From contig NZ_HG322949.1 of NCBI RefSeq assembly GCF_000723165.1, positions 3,279,267 through 3,343,266 on the forward strand: a stretch of 64,000 nucleotides of DNA. Reading direction: 5' to 3'. Under the pieces are notes generated by a model, which was given only the letters and a program-made list of their open reading frames with translations, had not been told where the DNA came from and searched no databases. The first letter of the stretch is position 1. The number at the start of each line of letters is the position of its first letter. The DNA comes from Janthinobacterium agaricidamnosum NBRC 102515 = DSM 9628. GTDB taxonomy: Bacteria; Pseudomonadota; Gammaproteobacteria; Burkholderiales; Burkholderiaceae_D. Shown here piece by piece: positions 59,371-64,000 of this stretch. The position numbers and the translations under genes were made by a program.

Positions 59371-59589
59371 ATGAGCGACGTCGTACAACAGGCATTGATT
59401 CATGCCGGACAAGAAAACATGGCCAGCGGCACCACGCCGTGGGTCGTGACGCTGGTCACGGGCGAGAAGCTGACCGGCCCGATCAGCACGGTGGCGCATG
59501 GCATTTACGCGATCGGCTCCAGTCAGCTGAAGTGGTTTGCCAGCGACAAGGTGGCCCATTTGAGCGTCTCGAGCGCGGGCGTGTTCTAG
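59371..59589 (+). CDS. Small protein with an Sm-like beta pattern, unknown
   Basis: A 72-residue protein behind a good ribosome binding site (AAAGGAACAGG). After a short helix (VVQQALIHAGQEN) come about five predicted strands: PWVVTLVTG, EKLTGPISTV, GIYAIGS, QLKWFAS, and VAHLSVS. The alternation and the G-x-x-x-G-x-I pattern resemble an Hfq/LSm barrel, but the RNA-binding signature residues are not evident. No family is recognised. Confidence 0.6.
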   Translation: MSDVVQQALIHAGQENMASGTTPWVVTLVTGEKLTGPISTVAHGIYAIGSSQLKWFASDKVAHLSVSSAGVF

Positions 59590-60652
59590 CCATCAAGCAA
59601 TAACCATAGCAATACATCCGGCGGCGCTGCCTCACGCCGCCACACTCTCCCCTCCTCCGCACAGCCTGGTTCGCACCAGCATCTTCCCCCTGTCAAAACA
59701 GCTTCCGAGCAACGTTCGCCACGGCCATCACATATTTTTCATCCATCAGTGTCGCATGTCCTCGAATGAAAACGATTACTTTCAGTAATCATCAAAAAAT
59801 CCAATACGTACAATTATTTAGCCCTTGAAAATCAATGAGTTAGATTGAATGTGTCATTTGATATTTTTTCAATTACACACATTCTATCCAAACGTGCGGC
59901 TATTGACATCTTCATTACCTTGTGATTTTGATTAAATTCATCATTTTCAAAGGTTTGTTTATGGTAGTCACACATACTTAAAACTCATTAATAATCACGA
60001 ATTATAATTTCATATAAATCAATGACTTATATTAACTTTTAAATCCAAAAATAGAAAGTTCACAGTATTTTCACCAGAAACTTTAATTGTTGACTTTTTT
60101 ATTTTATTCTGTCCACCGTAAAACATCGTGACGCTAAAAATTTTCATCATTGTTGAGTTAGCTGAGCATTTATAAATAATCTTGCTACATAAAAAATTTT
60201 GCTCTATATTTATCAAAAGCAATCTTTTTTGTACCAAAAGTAATTTCAGGAATCGCTGTCTCCTTCCCGTTTGGGTGAGCGTGATGTGCCAAGTAACCGT
60301 CAATACATTATTGTGGTTGATGACTGCAATAATCGGTGCGCTGCTGGATTGCCCACCACGATATTGCCTGCCGCTGTACTGGCAATTACTTAGTCACACA
60401 CACCGCGCTCAAACGACGCTGCGGATGCTTGCGCCGGCTGTGAGCTGTCCGTCATCGCCAGCCCAAGCTGCTCCAGCCCGATTCTGTCCGTTGATCGTCC
60501 GGCCACCTGCAGGCCGGCAAGACTCACCAATGACGGCGCCATCGGCGCGGCCATTGCACAACTCAGCCATTTTCCAACCGGGGCGCGCCGCGCCTCCATC
60601 GGCCGCCGCATGGCCAGGCCAGATGACGACCAGATTTTTTAAGGAGTAATGT
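59590..60652. other. 1-kb AT-rich non-coding region upstream of the NRPS
   Basis: From about 59740 to 60350 the GC content drops sharply; frames found there are low-complexity and lack ribosome binding sites. GGCGGCG/CGCCGCC near 59620-59642 is a hairpin without a T-run. A weak Fur-like stretch (11 of 19 matches) lies near 59761-59779. The region probably carries the NRPS promoter and leader; AAGGAG at 60641-60646 precedes the NRPS start. Confidence 0.5.
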
Positions 60653-63600
60653 ATGACGACCAACGACCAGACTCTGCCCCCCGTGCCGCTGACCTCGGGC
60701 CAAATGTCGATGTGGCTGGGGGCGCGTTTCGCTTCGCCCGACACCAACTTCAACCTGGCCGAGGCGCTCGACATCAGCGGCGATATCGACCCGCAGCGCT
60801 TCCTGGCGGCACTGCGCGCGGTCGCCAACGAAACCGAGGCGCCGCGCCTGCGTTTCGGCGACGACGGCAGCGGGCCGCGCCAATGGCTGACGGACACCTA
60901 TGACGGCGAGATCCCGTATCTCGATTTCAGCGCCGAGGCCGATCCGGACGGCGCCGCCGACGCCTGGATGCAAGCCGACTTCCTGCGCAGCCAGGAACTC
61001 GACGGCGGCCGGCTGTGGCTGTCGGCGCTGCTGCGCACCGGGCCGCACAACTACACCTGGTATCACCGCTGCCACCACATCGCGCTCGACGGTTACGGCG
61101 CCAGCCTGCTGGCGCGCCGCGTGGCCGAACTGTACACCGCGCTGTGCGAACAACGCCCCGCCGCCGACAGCACGCTGGCGCCGCTGGCCGCGCTGATCGA
61201 GGACGACAACGCCTACCAGGCCTCGGGCCGCAACGCGCGCGACCGCCAATACTGGATCGAGCGTTTCAGCGACAAGCCCGATCCGTTCAGCCTGGCCGGC
61301 CAGCGCGCGCCCAGCGGCGGCTTGCTGCGCCAGACCGCCTACCTGCCGGCGGCCCAGGTCGAGGCGCTGTCCGCGCTGGGCCGCGAACTGGGCGCGACGC
61401 TGCCGCAAGTGCTGACCGCCGTCATCGCCGCCTATCTGTACCGGGTCACCGGCAATCCCGACATGGTGCTCGGCATGCCGCTGACGGCGCGCCACAATGA
61501 GCGCATGCGGCGCGTGCCGGCCATGGTCGCCAACGCCATGCCGCTGCGGCTGGCGATCGGCGGCGCGCTGCCGCTGGCCGAGCTGATCGGCGAAGTCGGA
61601 CGCCAGATGCGCCAGGTCATGCGCCACCAGGCCTACCGCTACGAACAGCTGCGCGCCGACCTGAACCTGCTGGGCAACCAGCGCCAGTTGTTCACCACCG
61701 TGGTCAATATCGAAGCGTTCGACTACGATTTCCGCTTCGCCGGCCAGTTGGCCACGCCGCGCAATATGTCCAACGGTACCGCCGAAGATCTCGGCATTTT
61801 CCTGTACGAACGCGGCAACGGACAAGACTTGCAGATCGACTTCGACGCCAACCCGGCGCTGTACACGGCGGCCACGCTGGCCGGCCACCAGGCCCGCCTG
61901 CTGGGTTTTATCGGCGCGCTGCTGGCCGATCCGGCACAGCGCGTCGGCCAGGTGGCGCTGCTGCGCGACGACGAGCGCCAGCGCTTGCTGCATGGCTGGA
62001 ACGACACTGCCGCCGCCGTGCCCGCCACCACGCTGACGGCGCTGCTGGAACGGCGCGCCGGGGCCAGCGCCGACGCGGTCGCGCTGCGCTGCGAGGGCCG
62101 GCAATTCACTTACGCCGAACTGCACCGCCGCGCCAACCAGCTGGCGCGCCTGCTGCTGGCGCGCGGCGCCGGCCCGGGCGCCATCGTCGCGATCGCCGTG
62201 CCGCGCTCGCTGGACCTGATGGTGGCGCTGCTGGCGACGCTGAAGACCGGCGCCGCCTACCTGCCGCTGGACCCCGATTACCCGCCCGAGCGGCTCGCCT
62301 TCATGCTGGCCGACGCGGCCCCGGTATGCCTGCTGGCCAGCGGCGCGCCCGCGACGCAACTGGAAGGCCAACTGGCCGATCATGCGTCCCTGTTGCTGCG
62401 CCTCGATACGGCAGCCGCCGGCGCCGCGCTGGACGCCGCCGGCGACGCGCCGCTCAGCGATGCCGAACGCGGCGCGGTGCTGGTCCCGCTGCATCCGGCC
62501 TACCTGATCTACACCTCCGGCTCGACCGGCACGCCGAAAGGCGTGCTGGTGTCGCACCAGGCCATCGTCAACCGCCTGCTGTGGATGCAGCACCGCTACG
62601 GCTTGCAGGCCGACGACCGGGTGCTGCAAAAAACGCCGTCCAGTTTCGATGTGTCGGTATGGGAATTCTTTTGGCCGCTGATCGACGGCGCCACGCTGGT
62701 GATGGCAAAACCGGGCGGCCACAAGGATGCGCATTACCTGGCCGGCCTGATCGCCGCCGAGTCCATCACGACGCTGCATTTTGTGCCGTCGATGCTGGAA
62801 CTGTTCCTGCTCGAACCGGACGCCGTCGCCTGCACCTCGCTGCGCCGCGTGATTTGCAGCGGCGAGGCGCTGGCCCCGGCGCTGCAAGCCCAGTTCAGGC
62901 AGCGCCTCACTTGCGAGCTGCACAATCTGTACGGCCCGACCGAGGCCGCGGTCGACGTCACCAGCTGGCAGTGCCAGGATGGAGCGGGCGAGGAACGGGT
63001 GCCGATCGGCTTCCCGATCTGGAACACCCAATTGTATGTGCTCGACGATGCGCTGCAGCCGGTGCCGGCCGGCGTCGGCGGCGAGCTGTATCTGGCCGGC
63101 ACGGGGCTGGCGCAAGGCTATCTGCGGCGTCCGCTGCTCAGCGCCGAACGCTTCATCGCCAACCCGCACGGCGCGCCAGGCAGCCGCATGTACCGCAGCG
63201 GCGACCTGGCCTGCTGGCGCGCCGATGGCAGCCTGGATTACCTGGGCCGGGCCGACCAGCAATTGAAGCTGCGCGGCTTCCGCATCGAGCCGGGCGAGAT
63301 CGAAGCCCTGCTGCTGGGCCACCCGGACGTGGCCCAGGCCGCCGTCATCGCGCGCGAAGACACGCCCGGCGAGCGGCGCCTGGTGGCCTACCTGGTCGGC
63401 CATCCCGGCAGCGACCCGGCGCCGGCCGAGCTGCGCGCATTGCTGGCCGCCGCGCTGCCGGAATACATGGTGCCGTCCAGCTTCGTCAACCTGCCGGCCC
63501 TCCCGCTGGGCCCGAGCGGCAAGCTGGACCGCAAGGCCCTGCCGGCGCCGGAACGCCAGGCGGCCACCCAGTACAGCGCGCCGCGCACGCCGACCGAACG

Positions 63601-64000
63601 CATCCTGGCCACCATGTGGGCCGAGGCGCTGCATCTCGAACGGGTCGGCGTGGACGACAATTTCTTCGAGCTGGGCGGCCATTCGCTGATGATCATCCAG
63701 CTGATGTCGATGATACGCCAGCACTTCCTGATCGACTTGCCGGTCGACACACTGTTCCAGGTGTCGACCATCGCCGGCCTGGCCGCGCTGCTGGACCAGG
63801 ATGCGGCGGCGCTGCCGGGCGTGATACCGATGCCGCGCCCGCAGCACATTCCACTGTCGTTCGCGCAAAACCGGCTGTGGCTGATGAACCAGCTGGAAGA
63901 CGGCAATCCGGCCTACAACATGCCGCTGGCGCTGCGCCTGACCGGCCCGCTGGAGCGGGACGCGCTGCGCGCGGCGCTGGGCGACCTGGTGCAGCGCCAC
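60653..64000 (+). CDS. Nonribosomal peptide synthetase, modules C-A-T-C..., runs off window
   Basis: At least 1116 residues and open at the window end. Condensation domain, residues about 10-440 (HHIALDG catalytic His). Adenylation domain about 455-960: P-loop [48 protein letters not shown], and the Lys in [12 protein letters not shown]. Reading the Stachelhaus positions gives D-V-W-H-I-S-L-V-D(-K), close to the serine code. Carrier domain around 1007 ([11 protein letters not shown]). A second condensation domain begins near 1055 ([15 protein letters not shown]). Starting with a condensation domain implies a starter acyl or peptidyl group from elsewhere. The second C domain rules out a simple EntF architecture. 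Confidence 0.92.
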   Translation, partial: MTTNDQTLPPVPLTSGQMSMWLGARFASPDTNFNLAEALDISGDIDPQRFLAALRAVANETEAPRLRFGDDGSGPRQWLTDTYDGEIPYLDFSAEADPDGAADAWMQADFLRSQELDGGRLWLSALLRTGPHNYTWYHRCHHIALDGYGASLLARRVAELYTALCEQRPAADSTLAPLAALIEDDNAYQASGRNARDRQYWIERFSDKPDPFSLAGQRAPSGGLLRQTAYLPAAQVEALSALGRELGATLPQVLTAVIAAYLYRVTGNPDMVLGMPLTARHNERMRRVPAMVANAMPLRLAIGGALPLAELIGEVGRQMRQVMRHQAYRYEQLRADLNLLGNQRQLFTTVVNIEAFDYDFRFAGQLATPRNMSNGTAEDLGIFLYERGNGQDLQIDFDANPALYTAATLAGHQARLLGFIGALLADPAQRVGQVALLRDDERQRLLHGWNDTAAAVPATTLTALLERRAGASADAVALRCEGRQFTYAELHRRANQLARLLLARGAGPGAIVAIAVPRSLDLMVALLATLKTGAAYLPLDPDYPPERLAFMLADAAPVCLLASGAPATQLEGQLADHASLLLRLDTAAAGAALDAAGDAPLSDAERGAVLVPLHPAYLIYTSGSTGTPKGVLVSHQAIVNRLLWMQHRYGLQADDRVLQKTPSSFDVSVWEFFWPLIDGATLVMAKPGGHKDAHYLAGLIAAESITTLHFVPSMLELFLLEPDAVACTSLRRVICSGEALAPALQAQFRQRLTCELHNLYGPTEAAVDVTSWQCQDGAGEERVPIGFPIWNTQLYVLDDALQPVPAGVGGELYLAGTGLAQGYLRRPLLSAERFIANPHGAPGSRMYRSGDLACWRADGSLDYLGRADQQLKLRGFRIEPGEIEALLLGHPDVAQAAVIAREDTPGERRLVAYLVGHPGSDPAPAELRALLAAALPEYMVPSSFVNLPALPLGPSGKLDRKALPAPERQAATQYSAPRTPTERILATMWAEALHLERVGVDDNFFELGGHSLMIIQLMSMIRQHFLIDLPVDTLFQVSTIAGLAALLDQDAAALPGVIPMPRPQHIPLSFAQNRLWLMNQLEDGNPAYNMPLALRLTGPLERDALRAALGDLVQRH

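Noticed and set aside
60019..60303. AT-rich minus-strand frame upstream of the NRPS
   Set aside because: Lys/Phe/Ile/Asn-rich low-complexity product expected by chance in AT-rich DNA; no ribosome binding site.
60563..64000. 1145-codon open frame on the minus strand across the NRPS
   Set aside because: The plus strand encodes unmistakable C, A and T domain motifs in one open frame from 60653. The minus frame is repetitive Arg/Gln/His-rich text without domains.
60653..64000. Identification of the NRPS as EntF
   Set aside because: The serine-type A domain and leading C domain are EntF-like, but the carrier domain is followed by a second condensation domain rather than a thioesterase.

Overview
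The window looks like a chromosomal segment of a high-GC betaproteobacterium of the family Oxalobacteraceae, in the Janthinobacterium/Duganella/Massilia group. This placement is inferred from codon and GC style, a glucokinase-HexR fusion, the set of copper genes, and IS3/IS4/IS5 relics; no 16S gene is present. I see no tRNA, rRNA or CRISPR array.

Layout. 1-7.4 kb: sugar metabolism. A bifunctional glucokinase/RpiR regulator and a LacI regulator face a mannose-isomerase-like AGE epimerase plus PfkB kinase operon, which has a perfect 16-bp LacI-type operator just upstream. Small accessory genes follow (DUF1090, isochorismatase-like, a mini heme-copper-oxidase-like membrane protein). 7.4-9.5 kb: a LysR regulator divergent from a quinone-oxidoreductase-like gene. 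9.5-16.8 kb: a copper/heavy-metal island. A CusRS-like two-component system diverges, across a TTACA/TGTAA box, from a CzcE-like gene, a DUF305 gene and a YVTN beta-propeller gene; three more CzcE paralogues, PCu(A)C and SCO follow. 17-18.7 kb: acyl-CoA ligase. 18.9-21.6 kb: a graveyard of IS3 and IS4 transposase pieces, a toxin-nuclease-like remnant, an intact JmjC/cupin gene and a desaturase scrap. 21.6-29 kb: ilvE, a fused PepSY/flavoreductase gene with a Fur-like box, a TetR-SDR pair and hisC. 29-35.5 kb: an unknown 409-aa protein, DUF2946 plus PepSY genes, a MocR regulator, a half-length sulfite-reductase-like protein and an EamA transporter. 35.6-44.6 kb: an MFS transporter, a giant DUF748/AsmA-like protein, a TlpA-DsbG pair, and a divergent PmrAB/QseBC-like system. 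44.6-50 kb: low-GC accessory DNA with a trypsin-like protease, two abutting defective IS5-family elements and secreted unknowns. 50-59.6 kb: a Fur-boxed DUF2325 gene, LysR/SDR and AraC/SDR pairs, a lipoprotein phosphoesterase and a di-heme peroxidase separated by a triple Pho-box-like repeat. 59.6-60.65 kb: AT-rich non-coding DNA. 60.65 kb to the end: the start of a nonribosomal peptide synthetase (C-A-T-C...) whose first adenylation domain has a serine-like code.

Two repeat families tie the window together: a 160-bp MITE-like element with perfect 17-bp terminal inverted repeats (two copies, each touching a gene's stop codon), and a dispersed hairpin element with a conserved loop (three copies plus one half copy). 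The strongest leads for something little described are the CzcE array, the two repeat families, the half sulfite reductase, and the foreign protease beside the IS5 pair.
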